A stretch of 64,000 nt of DNA from Sycobia sp. Sy_11 (taxonomy: Eukaryota > Arthropoda > Insecta > Hymenoptera > Epichrysomallidae): positions 846,501 through 910,500 of the forward strand of contig JACCIC010000015.1 of NCBI GenBank assembly GCA_018907035.1, in the 5' to 3' direction. The position numbers and the translations under genes are program-made. A model generated the notes under the pieces. That model saw only the letters and a program-made list of their open reading frames with translations. It searched no databases and was not told the origin of the DNA. Positions 51,648 to 61,716 of the stretch are shown here, piece by piece (within the stretch, counting starts at the first letter, position 1; every line of letters starts with the position of its first letter).

Positions 51648-52691
51648 CGGCTAAAATAATTATTAAAAATGTTTTATGTATATGTATATATGTCAACATG
51701 TTTATTTTTTATTAATTTTTGTTAATCCATTTTTAAAGTAACTATTTTTCGGTAGAACGTATTATGACTAAGAAGCAAATATTTTCTAAAGTGACAGATC
51801 AATGATTAAAGCTTGAGAATGTAGGGTCGTGAGGTTCATAATTGTAACGAAATACTTCACTTCGGACTTGTTTCATTAAACAACTTTTCCGCGATTCTAC
51901 TCCTTGAATGCTAGACATTAGCCGCTCAAAATAGGTTTATTTTGTGTCCTTGTATTCCAGAAAATTTATGAAAATCAGAAAAATAATTGAGTTCCGGATA
52001 TTGTTAAATTTCTTTGTAATGTATTATGAGACGTAGTAATGGGGAACTGAACTTAGTAAACTCAAAATTAATTCAATATTCTTCTCTACTTGGACAAGAA
52101 TATTAAGTAAATATATTTTTGTAAAATTTTAGATAATTTATTTAAGAATTTATGAAATATATCAAATTGCATAAAAATTCAACCCTTATTTGCAAGGAAA
52201 TCAGATGAATAACGTCAGTAATCATCTTTATATATACATTATATAACAATGTAATGTAATAAAATTATGTAACAACTTAATATATGATTCATGGCATCAA
52301 CATACGATATATACATTTATGTACATACGTACATAAGTATAGAAGAGGTCAGTTTTTTTTGTAAAGCACGTTTGAAATATTTTAGTTAACGCACTGCTAT
52401 TCGATTTTGTTCGACAAGGTTATCATGTCAATATATGTATGTATATATAAATATATCTGATCAGTAATGTCACATATATAATCTCTATTAAAACTGGTGT
52501 TTTATTCTCCGAAAATAATTAATTAAATACATACATTGTCTAAAAAAATGTTAATTAAAATATTAATTAAAATGTATTATTAATTTCATAAGAAATGCAA
52601 AAACAAGTACGGTTCCCCAATGTTTCAGCTGCAATTGCAACGCGGTGTTCTAATGAAATGGAAATATTTAGTATTCAAAGTCTATTTCGAG

Positions 52692-52695
<4 letters not shown>

Positions 52696-52774
<79 letters not shown>
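52696..52774. repeat. (TA)n-(TG)n compound array
   Basis: About 19 TA units followed directly by about 20 TG units, about 560 bp upstream of the first alternative exon 3. Confidence 0.95.
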
Positions 52775-52776
<2 letters not shown>

Positions 52777-53105
52777 GCTAAAAATTCTTAGATTTATACA
52801 GGGGAAATTAATTTTCCTCCACTACTCATTCATACTAAAGAAGGAAAGCTTTCAAAATATTTTTAATTGCAGGATATTACATAAAATTCAAAACAACAAA
52901 AAATAGCTGAATTTAACAAAGGTGTTTTTTATTTAAAAAATCATATAAAAAAACGAAAATATATTATTTTTGACATTTTGATTCGTAACGTAAAAATCAT
53001 AGCCACCGCATAGCCTCAGATATACATATTTTGGTACCTTGAAAAAAATTTGTATACGATTACGGATAATAAACTTTACGGAATTAATCGATGCTAGCAG
53101 CTTAC

Positions 53106-53225
53106 GTTAATTAGGTCATTGCTAATAGTTAATGCAAGGATGAAAACATGTACAAAAAACGAGGTTAGTTAGATCATTGTTAATAGTTAAGGCAAAAAAA
53201 ATAAAAACATGTACAAAAAACGAGG
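53106..53225 (+). repeat. Tandem duplication upstream of the exon-3 pair
   Basis: Two head-to-tail copies (53106-53164 and 53164-53225) of a 59-62 bp unit. Both end in the same 22-bp run that includes aaacatgtacaaaaaacgag. The only differences are a few substitutions and a short A-run expansion. The second copy ends 110 bp before the acceptor of the first alternative exon, inside the regulated intron. Confidence 0.9.
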
Positions 53226-53335
53226 CAATGAACATTAGCGATAGACGCAAAAAAAAATCCGAGATAAACCATTTCGACCGTACTGAAAAGAAAAGAAAAA
53301 AACGAAATTAAAAATTATCCGCGACTTACCTTCAG

Positions 53336-53479
53336 AGAAAGGAGTTCAAAAAGGATCAGCTGCTCCAAGTTAATCCGCCAAAATTCGAAAAGTCCGAGGA
53401 CATGGCCGACCTGACAATCCTTAACGAGGCCTGTGTACTGCACAATCTCAAACAGCGCTATTACTCCAAGCTAATTTAC
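53336..53479 (+). CDS. Mhc: Mhc alternative exon 3, first copy (residues 69-116)
   Basis: The acceptor is cttaccttcag and the donor GTAAGTG; 144 nt, phase 0 to 0. The peptide runs [20 protein letters not shown], then [20 protein letters not shown] and RYYSKLIY. It covers the end of the SH3-like domain and the segment leading to the motor core. It aligns codon for codon with the second copy, 72 nt downstream. Fly Mhc has the same pair (exons 3a/3b) and uses one per transcript; a mutually exclusive choice is inferred here. Confidence 0.93.
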
Positions 53480-53551
53480 GTAAGTGTTCGAATTTCTCGA
53501 CTCAACTAACCACCTTCCTTTTTTCTCTTCCGCCCGCCCCGTGGCGATTAG

Positions 53552-53695
53552 GTCAAGGACTTCAAGAAGGACCAGCTCCAGCAGGTGAACCCGCCCAAGT
53601 ATGAGAAGGCCGAGGACATGTCCAACTTGACCTACCTTAACGACGCGTCGGTCTTGCATAACTTGAAGCAACGTTACTACCACAAACTCATCTAC
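53552..53695 (+). CDS. Mhc: Mhc alternative exon 3, second copy (residues 69-116)
   Basis: The acceptor is gtggcgattag and the donor GTAAGAA; 144 nt, phase 0 to 0. The peptide runs [20 protein letters not shown], then [20 protein letters not shown] and RYYHKLIY. Against the first copy it differs at about 14 of 48 positions: two at the start (RKE/VKD), one mid-helix (L/Q), F/Y, S/A, A/S, D/N, I/Y, E/D, A/C-type changes and S/H before KLIY. The differences cluster at the N-terminal edge and in the DLTILNEAC segment. This copy is the more typical of arthropod muscle myosin. Copies are separated by a 72-nt intron (53480-53551). Confidence 0.93.
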
Positions 53696-54579
53696 GTAAG
53701 AACATGCCGGCTTGGTGATTTTGGAGTTTGACCGTCCAATGTTGCAGTGCAGCACAGAGCGCTGACACCTGATTTTTTTGTTCCCTCTAGATTTTCGTTG
53801 GATTTAGTTTTTCTGTTTGATTATAGATCGTCTTCTTTGAAACGTCTGTTGAAGGTCGTCGATTACGATAGATCGAGCGTGAACTTATTTGAACAAACAT
53901 GATTTTTTTCATCTTTTTATCTAAAGAAAATGATACGTTAAACAGATGTTTCAAAGACGCCTGATTAGAGATATTTTTTCAGCATACGATCGAGGTGTTT
54001 GGAACAACAGACCTGTCCTACCCTCAGAATGACATCAAAAATTGTTTTGACCATATGTTTAATACAATCGATAAAAATTAAGCACAGATAATATGCGTTT
54101 ACTTTAAAATATTATTCAAACTGAATCGTTGTTATATTATTATGGGAGGTTCTAAATTTTCTGTGCTTAATTCTAAAAAGTCACATATAAAAGCTATCGT
54201 GAAAGACTCGATTAGCCTTTTTTGCGTGTTTACAAATTGTCCATAAATTGATCTTCTGTAATACTAAGAAGACCGATTGTTTTTGTCTTCATATGTTTGT
54301 GGCTTCAGTTTCATCATTCCCAATTAAAATAATTTCAACATATAGCAATCATAAAATAAGAAAAAATGCCGAAGCCTCCAGCAAATGAAAATTGTGCATG
54401 CTAGATATTTTGAAATTTTGCTTTTAAGCATTGTCGAAGTGCAGATGTGGATATTCCACGGAATGATCGAAAGGCCACAGACTGGCAAAGAACCGATTGA
54501 TTATCAAAACTGATCGTCAAAACTGATCAGTGACTTCTCTATTGCTACGTAAAATTGCATGAGAATCTTTTCCTTACAG

Positions 54580-54736
54580 ACATACTCCGGTCTTTTCTGT
54601 GTGGCTATCAATCCTTACAAGAGATACCCAGTATACACCCAACGTTGTGCCAAGCTCTACCGTGGTAAGAGGCGTAGCGAAGTCCCACCCCACATTTTCG
54701 CCATTTCCGACGGTGCCTACGTAAACATGTTGACCA
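54580..54736 (+). CDS. Mhc: Mhc constitutive exon (residues 117-168)
   Basis: The acceptor is ttttccttacag and the donor GTAAGTT; 157 nt, phase 0 in, phase 1 out. It encodes [20 protein letters not shown], then [20 protein letters not shown] and [12 protein letters not shown]. It carries the classic myosin motif NPYKRYPVY and the PPHIFAISD segment that precedes the P-loop. An 884-nt intron separates it from the second alternative exon 3. Confidence 0.97.
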
Positions 54737-54933
54737 GTAAGTTTCTCTACCGTCCCATATGTTAATCGATAGTTCTAATCAATGAGATGCAACAACTTAT
54801 CATGTCAAATGGAGAGTCTTGCCGGTATTATTCGGAGAAAAAAAAATTTAACGCCACGAAGTTTGCCTCTCTTTGATAAGAACGCGAGATTTTCGCCATG
54901 GAGTCTGATCGCTTTATTATTCTCCCACGACAG

Positions 54934-55160
54934 ACAGCGAAAATCAGTCTATGTTGATTACTGGTGAGTCCGGAGCCGGAAAGACTGAGAACACGAAGAA
55001 GGTAATTGCGTACTTCGCGACTGTCGGTGCTTCTACCAAGAAGGACGCCAGCGCAAGCGACAAGAAGGGATCCCTGGAAGATCAGGTCGTACAGACTAAC
55101 CCCGTACTTGAGGCCTTCGGTAACGCCAAGACCGTCCGTAACGACAACTCCTCTCGTTTC
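54934..55160 (+). CDS. Mhc: Mhc constitutive exon with P-loop (residues 169-244)
   Basis: 227 nt, phase 1 in, phase 0 out. The acceptor choice at 54933 (cacgacag) is forced by the reading frame; an ag four bases later would break it. It encodes [20 protein letters not shown] with the ATP-binding P-loop at residues 179-186, then loop 1 with [11 protein letters not shown] (about 204-214), then [19 protein letters not shown] and NDNSSRF of switch I. The exon ends exactly inside switch I, whose GKF lies in the next exon. Loop 1 is lysine/serine-rich; loop 1 is known to tune ADP release. Confidence 0.97.
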
Positions 55161-55343
55161 GTGAGTGATGCTTTATTGCCTTGTAATGAGTACTTTGCAG
55201 CATCATGCTAACTTGTAATGAATACTTTTGTTTCACCAATCGAACGCTACGTACAATGAAGTTAGCAGATGCTATTGAGTATTTATTTAATCAAAACTTA
55301 AAATAATCATATTATAATAATATGTTACCCTGCCCATCTCTAG

Positions 55344-55407
55344 GGTAAGTTCATCCGTATTCACTTCGGTCCCTCTGGAAAATTGGCCGGAGCTGACATT
55401 GAGACCT
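55344..55407 (+). CDS. Mhc: Mhc constitutive exon (residues 245-265, split codon)
   Basis: 64 nt, phase 0 in, phase 1 out. The acceptor is cccatctctag and the donor GTAAGTA. It encodes GKFIRIHFGPSGKLAGADIE and T, then the first base of a Tyr codon. It completes switch I and begins the beta strand that follows. Confidence 0.96.
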
Positions 55408-55657
55408 GTAAGTACTTCTTAATATTATCCTTAATATTATCCCATCTTCATTCGTCTAGTATTTTTATTATTTTAAACGAAATATTAACAATATTAGTTC
55501 TTTTTTATAAATGAAAATAGTGTTTATATATTAGACTTGTATAATTTACATTTAAAAACGCATTGCTGCAAATGTCATTTAAAGTTTTAAAATCACTTTA
55601 ATAATTTTTGAAGCATTTAAATAATAATGATAATAAAAACTTATCATTAATCAACAG

Positions 55658-55756
55658 ATCTGCTGGAGAAGGCTCGTGTCATCTCTCAACAGGCGCTTGA
55701 GCGATCTTACCACATCTTCTACCAGATGATGTCTGGCTCTGTCAAGGGTCTAAAGG
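55658..55756 (+). CDS. Mhc: Mhc constitutive exon before the alternative set (residues 266-299)
   Basis: 99 nt, phase 1 in, phase 1 out. It starts with the split Tyr and encodes YLLEKARVISQQALERSYHI, then FYQMMSGSVKGLK, and carries the first base of the next codon. The acceptor is taatcaacag, with a weak pyrimidine tract, and the donor is GTAAGCA. Because it ends in phase 1, joining it directly to the exon after the cluster would shift the frame. Confidence 0.95.
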
Positions 55757-56363
55757 GTAAGCAATACTTCGATGATAATCCCCCCAATGCGATAGCACTT
55801 ACTTTTATTACAATTAAGACTTGATAAGTCTAACGGAACTACACGCTGTATTTAATTATTGGATTTTTTTCAACGTGATAAAGCTAACTTAGTACAACTA
55901 TACTCAACGCGATGTTAATGATGGATGATGGTTTTTTTTCCCGTTTATAAATTTTATATAAATCGCCACGACGAATTCATCGAAAGCTATAAACAATCGC
56001 TGTTCAATTAAGTAGAGCGTGTAGTTTCGAAGTTCAGATAATTAATTCCAACATAGATCTAATCTAGCGAGATAGAAAAATTTTAATTGTCGACACTCGC
56101 TCAAATGCCTGAAATTCGCCATTTCGAAACACGAGCCTGGGGTGCAATGAACCCGGAACAAGGTGCCATCGGCATAACGTGCCTCATGGCGGCCGTAGTC
56201 CAGCGAACGAAGAGACATTTCTTTTCTTATTTTTTTTTCTAATTCCTCCACTCTCTATCTCGAGAGCAACTTCTTATTTATTGTTATTATTATCATGCAT
56301 TGACCTTTTCACGCCTCGCTCGCTCCGATGCGATTTTATCGATGTGATGTGTTCCGTGCGCAG
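55757..56363 (+). other. Mhc intron before the first alternative exon 7
   Basis: 607 nt. It contains a GC-richer patch at about 56100-56220 that is open on the minus strand and looks more like conserved intronic sequence than a gene. A pyrimidine-rich stretch follows towards the acceptor. Confidence 0.6.
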
Positions 56364-56467
56364 AGATGTGCCTACTCTCGAACAACATCACCGACTACTA
56401 CTTCGTCGCTCAAGGAAAGACGACCATTCCCGGCGTCGACGACGGCGAGGAATGCGAACTGACCGAT
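56364..56467 (+). CDS. Mhc: Mhc alternative exon 7, copy 1 (residues 300-333)
   Basis: 104 nt, phase 1 in, phase 0 out. The first codon is g|ag (Glu). The peptide has CLLSNNITDYYFVAQGKTTI, then PGVDDGEECELTD. It lies beside the entrance of the nucleotide pocket, the same 34 residues as fruit fly exon 7. Distinctive: Cys-Glu-Leu after GEE. The acceptor is preceded by a mixed tract ending gttccgtgcgcag; the donor is GTAAGAA. All four copies share NxIxDYYxxxQGK and PGxxDxEE. Confidence 0.94.
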
Positions 56468-58000
56468 GTAAGAAGATAATGCGGGAATCACGCGATTATT
56501 TATTTATTTATTTTTATTTTTTGGATCTCGCTGACCACTGTCTGATTTCTTTTTAGTTTATTTTAATGCTCTCTATTTTTCTATTTACTCAGTTATAGAT
56601 TTCAAGCTGTGAGAAGTTAGCGCACCGGGTAGTCGCTTTTTATCGAAGTTGATCATAGCTTTTTGAAGCAGCATACGTAGTTTTGTTTCTTCAGGAAATA
56701 AGAAGGAATAAAATGTATATTGTCTATGCAGTTCAGTTTTTTTCCAGTAAATTGAACTTCTCTCAGCTTGGCATCTGTGAAAGTTTGAGTTCACGCTGAC
56801 ACTTAACGTTTTGTTTATAATTTTTTTTATATCGTTATGGTATAAATATTTATGTATCTTTTTTTCTTTTTTTTTTTACTTTTGGAGTTTCATCGTCCAC
56901 AATCTAAATGTTACAAATAATTTTAGCTGATCCAGTAAGCCAATGTGCTCGCGCTCTTTCTGTCTAGTGATGTCTAATGCCTTTCTACTTTATATGTTTC
57001 CTTAATTTTTCTTTCTTTTTTTTTTTTAATTGTTTGTTGAAGCTGTGTACACACATTACGCGATAGAGTCAGATGCTGATTACAATGATTGAACATAGTG
57101 ATGTGGAGCCGAGTAAAGCCTCTAGTACACGAGGACGGTGTATTACGAATGAAGCATGAGGTTTATCTTTGTTAAAAATTTATTTTACCTTTGAATAGCT
57201 CTGTTCGTTCCATATATCTGGACTTCAAATTAGTGAATTGTAACGAATTATTTTTTGACTTCTGTATACGAAGCTATTCAGAAAAAAATTAGTAAATAAA
57301 TAAACTTTTGACAATGATGAAAATGCAAACTTCGAGATTGCATTTATTTTCAAAGATTTGGTGTGTTAATCACGTATCAGGCAAAGCAACCAAACGGAGT
57401 GAAATCCGTCAAAGATCACTCTGCTTGATCTTTTTATTTATGTCAATAATTAAGGCACAGCACACAAATTACACGAATGCCTAGAGAAACTAGGATTCTA
57501 TCGACAGACTCGCACACGAATGAAAACTCGAACACATGATAATGATACAATAATAATCGAGAGCCCCTATGAACGGGGAATAATTGTGATGGAAAATCTC
57601 GAAACTGTTGTTATATATACATATATACAAGTTTTACCCTAGCCTTAGTCTAAGCAAATTAATATAATCCAAAATTATAAACCCGATAAGAAGCGGGGAA
57701 ATATTCGTTGTTCAGCAGATTCAATCCGTACGGGAAGCCTTGGACCTATTTTTTAATATATTTTTCAATCTTAAATTGCGTCAATTGGTTTTTATTTGCA
57801 TATATGCGCCCGTCCGAATTGTGTCCGCATGAACAACGCGTCCCGCGAACCCTGCCTAAGCCATAAGAATACGTGGCGGCCCAGGGTCCAGTGGGCTAAT
57901 CCAAGCATGTCGTTTTTTCTCTTTTTCATTGATTTCGAAAACCAAAACAAAAAATCAAACAAACAAAAAACACACACACACCTGCACACGCAACCCGCAG
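56468..58000 (+). other. Intron between alternative exons 7-1 and 7-2
   Basis: About 1.5 kb, with no further exon-7-like peptide recognised. It ends with an A-rich stretch, a CA tract (57970-57981) and the acceptor acgcaacccgcag, which has almost no T. Confidence 0.6.
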
Positions 58001-58104
58001 AAAAGTGCCTGCTGTCCAAAAACATCAATGACTACTACTTCGTCGCGCAAGGCAAGACCACGATACCAGGTCTCGACGACGGCGAGGAAATGCTTATTAC
58101 CGAC
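58001..58104 (+). CDS. Mhc: Mhc alternative exon 7, copy 2 (residues 300-333)
   Basis: 104 nt, phase 1 to 0. The first codon is g|aa. The peptide has KCLLSKNINDYYFVAQGKTT, then IPGLDDGEEMLITD. It is nearest to copy 1 (shared DYYFVAQGKTTIPG), which suggests that copies 1 and 2 are the most recent duplicate pair. Differences are K for M/N near the start, L for V after PG, and MLI in place of CEL. The donor is GTAAGTT. Confidence 0.94.
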
Positions 58105-59757
58105 GTAAGTTAAGCGGCGTTCGGCCAGGGAACGAGGAACGCGGCTTGTTTTGCCAAATTCACACTAACAGCACCCGCACCCACTCGCGAATCGGCGCCT
58201 CGCATTAAAGACGTTGGGCACTGTGGGGCCTTTCTTCCGGTTCGGGCCTGGACGCCGAACAGCCGTCATACTGCCTGGAGCTGGGCGACGGGTTCGAATT
58301 GGGGAAAACGGCATTTTTTCTTTTTTTTTCTTTCTTCTCTCGTTACGTATAATTTAGATATCATTATCCCGCTCGTTAATGTTGAACGTATGCGCGTATT
58401 TACAATTGCTGGGATTTATGTTCGTGTCATTCGACTGTATTCTTTGATACTGAAATCAAAGAAAATTCAAATATTCAAGTAAGGGAATATAAAAAAATAA
58501 TTTTAATAATTTCTTTATTATGAATGTAATCTGAATAGTCTAACTTGATACTCTGATTCAATGTTCGCATATTCAAATAGTTCCAACGTTAATCTTTACG
58601 TTATTCGTGCTCGCGTAATTTTTTCTATTTTTAAATTAATACAACGTCTTTGATCGGTGCCGTATCCAAAGTGCCTTTTGGAAAATCACTCTTCACACTC
58701 ACAACTATCATATCTGCAAACACTATTATAAATATTTTTTTTTTTATATATAGATATGTATGTGTGCATCTGTCTCTGTCTGAATTTTCCGTTGTCTCTT
58801 GTCTCATTGTCTAATGTTTTTATCGGCACTCGCTGGCTTTATCAGCCTATCTATCTCTGTATAGTTTCCTACATCATCTTGTATACACATCATGGCCTAC
58901 TGTTCTCTGTTGCATACCATTATTACAATCATTATCACTTTATTGCAATATCTTTATCATATATTAGCATAAGCATTTAGCGCTGCAACTGTTCGTAGAG
59001 ATTCGATCGCATGCGAAATATTATCTCTGCATCAACAAAGGTACATACATATATATATTTGAAAGATTCAAATTGAAAAACAATTAATTATCTGAATAGA
59101 TTGGATTAAGGCACGGTTTAATATTATGGCATAAAGGTATATCATAAATATGTTTTATTTGCAAATAATAAACAATTTTTATTCTTATATTTTAAAAAAA
59201 ATGCAATTTTCACCATTTAGCTTAGAAGAATAATTTTTAAATTAGATTTTTCTTAGATAATTCAACGTAACATTGAGATTCAACTGTAAACTCTATACAT
59301 ATCCCACGTTATGTCGACTACTCATCATAAACTATTACTTATACAATTACAATTTCTCCATTGCCGCGATTTCTGAGCTCAATTCAACATTTGTCCCAGT
59401 ACATTTTGTAAACCTTACGACTCTAATAAAATTGTCTAATCGTCCCGTTAACGGTTAAGAATTGCACACGCGCTAAATGTCAGAACGGGCGACGAGACAA
59501 TAAGCTCGATCGAAAAAGAAGTAGCTCTCCTCGCGCGCCCTCTCTCGAAACCAGCGCGAAACAAAACAACCGCGATCGGATCTGGCGCACGCGGCCGATT
59601 TCGTATGTAGTGACGACGACGAGTGACCCGCTCGGATTCTCGCCCGGTGCGCTTGTGCGCGAGAGCGCTCGCATTGCTGTCGCGCCCTCGTTTCGCCCGG
59701 CCAGAGGTTTATAATTAACGAGGGAGCGCGCGAGATGGACTCCGACACGCAAATGCA

Positions 59758-59832
<75 letters not shown>

Positions 59833-59868
59833 ATATAAATATATGAATATACGAGAAACACGCATCAG
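58105..59868 (+). other. Intron between alternative exons 7-2 and 7-3
   Basis: About 1.76 kb. The last 400 nt hold a GC-rich block (about 59480-59750) and a TA array (59759-59820) that ends 48 nt before the next exon. No extra exon copy was found. Confidence 0.6.
59759..59836. repeat. (TA)n array next to the exon 7-3 acceptor
   Basis: About 31 TA units followed by GTAT units; it ends within 50 nt of the acceptor, where branch point and pyrimidine tract should lie. Confidence 0.95.
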
Positions 59869-59972
59869 AAATGACGCTGCTGAGCAACCGGATCGGCGAC
59901 TACTACTACATTAGCCAGGGTAAAACGAGAATTCCCGGGGTCAACGACGCGGAAGAGATGGAATACACGGAC
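59869..59972 (+). CDS. Mhc: Mhc alternative exon 7, copy 3 (residues 300-333)
   Basis: 104 nt, phase 1 to 0. The first codon is g|aa. The peptide has MTLLSNRIGDYYYISQGKTR, then IPGVNDAEEMEYTD. It is the most divergent copy: Arg-Ile-Gly before DYY, YIS in place of FVA, Arg before IPG, Asn-Asp-Ala, and EYT at the end. The acceptor (gaaacacgcatcag) lacks a pyrimidine tract, which suggests that inclusion needs help from an enhancer or RNA structure. The donor is a consensus GTAAGTC. Confidence 0.93.
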
Positions 59973-60611
59973 GTAAGTCCAATAAGGGGTGGCGCAAGCG
60001 CCGTGCTCCTGTATACCCCCCACCCCGCCCACGCCTCCGATTCACCAAGCCCATACTTCTCCTCTTAAAGCGCCTGTGTGCACTCATATATTATACACAT
60101 AACGTTTATGATTTAAAATTCTTTGAAAAAGTCCATTTTTCGTCTTCTTGGTTTTTCTTTTGGTCTCTTCCAGTTTTCTATAGACTTTGTCAAGTTTCTT
60201 TTTCTTGAAATTTAACGGAAATAAAAGCCAACTTTAATATTTTTGTACATCCTTTGAAAATTTCACAGCTGATTAATGATGAAAAATTTTTTTTAATTCC
60301 AATAGTATAATTTTTCTAATACAACTTCACATAAATTACGAAGGGATTTAGACTTATTTTATATTTTTTAGAATACTACTAAAATCTACTCAGATGGTAC
60401 AAATATAAAAAATACTGAAATTCAAATGGTTACTATTGAAATTATTTAGACTTATAAGTTCATTTATTACTTCAAAGGATGTGAAATAATTAATTTTTTA
60501 AACGCAATTACTTTTTAACTTAACGAATTAAAATAATATATTTATGCAAAATAAATGTAAGCATTAAAGAATATTGCTAGATGTGGACATTAATAGTAAT
60601 TTTGCAGACAC

Positions 60612-60683
60612 TTAATTTATTAATGTTTTGAATTATTAATATTTTAAATTATTAATATTATTAAATTATTAATATTTTGAATT
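60612..60683. repeat. 16-17 bp minisatellite, about 4 copies
   Basis: Tandem variants of taatattttgaattat, with small base changes. Confidence 0.8.
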
Positions 60684-60721
60684 GATCATTTATCAGACGA
60701 TATTATTTAAATATCTAAACG

Positions 60722-60725
<4 letters not shown>

Positions 60726-60762
<37 letters not shown>
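60726..60762. repeat. (TA)n array
   Basis: About 18 TA units in the same intron as the minisatellite. Confidence 0.93.
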
Positions 60763-60769
<7 letters not shown>

Positions 60770-61716
60770 CTTTACTATAGAACTATGGTAGAATGAAAGA
60801 AGAAGTCGGGCAAGATTTTGATAATATTACTATAGATGGACCATGCCTGACTGAATTCATATATACTACTGATCTATCTCCAGTTTCTCCAGTATATGAA
60901 ATATTTAATTTCATTGTTTAATATTTCTGTTCGAACAAGTCCTTTCTTACATATTTTTTTGACAGTGTCCACATCTGCAAATTAATAATGAAAAATCACG
61001 AAATGTAAACAAGTAAACAATAAATTAAAAAAAAAGTTTGCGATAAAATATAAAAACTTATAATATAATTAAAAGCAGAGAAAAATCATCATTTAAATAA
61101 AAATTAAAATGAAAACAAAAACAAAAAAAACTAACACGAGCGCAGTTACGAGGAGTGGAGGGGCGAAGGAGCCGATGATGATTGTCGCCCGACTCCCGTC
61201 ACGCGCACGCGCAGCAGCAGCTTCTGGCATTCCAGGAAATCGCACACGCGAGCACGCAAATGTCGCTGACGGGGGGCGGGAGCGGCGTCATCGGGTGTGT
61301 CATGGGCGGGGAACGGGGGCAATAGGGCGTGGTTTTATCAGGGAAACAAAATGCCGAGAATTAAGAGCAAATTGCCGAACGAATAGGCAGTTTCCGCTCC
61401 CCGATCAGCTCAACACCTACACAATGACACACGCCCATACGGATCTAACAGTTTCGTTGTGTTTGATTTTTTTTTCTACACAAATTCACCGCACTAAAAC
61501 GTATGCTAAATCAATTTCACAGTTGAAAGAGAATAAAACTGAACATCCGTATAACTTATGACATTTCAAATAGTAGGCAAAACTCTATAAGCATCGTGAA
61601 AGTTGTGCAGGCAGTTATTTAGTCTAAGAAGAACTCAAGGATATAAGAAGATAATTAAGAATACGAGAAGCGAAATGGAGAGCAGAGTTTTAATTTTAAT
61701 CGAACTTTTTCCGCAG

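Larger units (their letters stand above)
45337..53335 (+). other. Mhc first coding intron (8.0 kb)
   Basis: The longest intron in the window at 7,999 nt. It holds three GC-rich islands (about 46400-47660, 48400-49640, 50400-50780), an AT-rich degenerate block (about 48057-48270) and many simple repeats. Two words fit the MEF2 consensus YTAWWWWTAR: ctatatttag at 47475-47484 and ttatttttag at 49064-49073. MEF2 drives muscle genes, and the first introns of fly muscle genes carry enhancers, so an intronic muscle enhancer is plausible. The words are common by chance in AT-rich DNA. Confidence 0.6.
59973..61716 (+). other. Intron between alternative exons 7-3 and 7-4
   Basis: About 1.74 kb. It contains a 16-17 bp minisatellite (60612-60683), a TA array (60726-60762) and a GC-richer patch at about 61130-61400. 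No extra exon copy was found. Confidence 0.6.

Noticed and set aside
54951..55211. Extension of the P-loop exon past 55160
   Set aside because: The frame continues into the intron; the donor after ...SSRF and the GKF start of the next exon set the end at 55160.
56042..56251. Minus-strand open frame in the intron before exon 7-1
   Set aside because: Antisense to Mhc, no splice or domain support; the GC patch is more likely conserved intron sequence.
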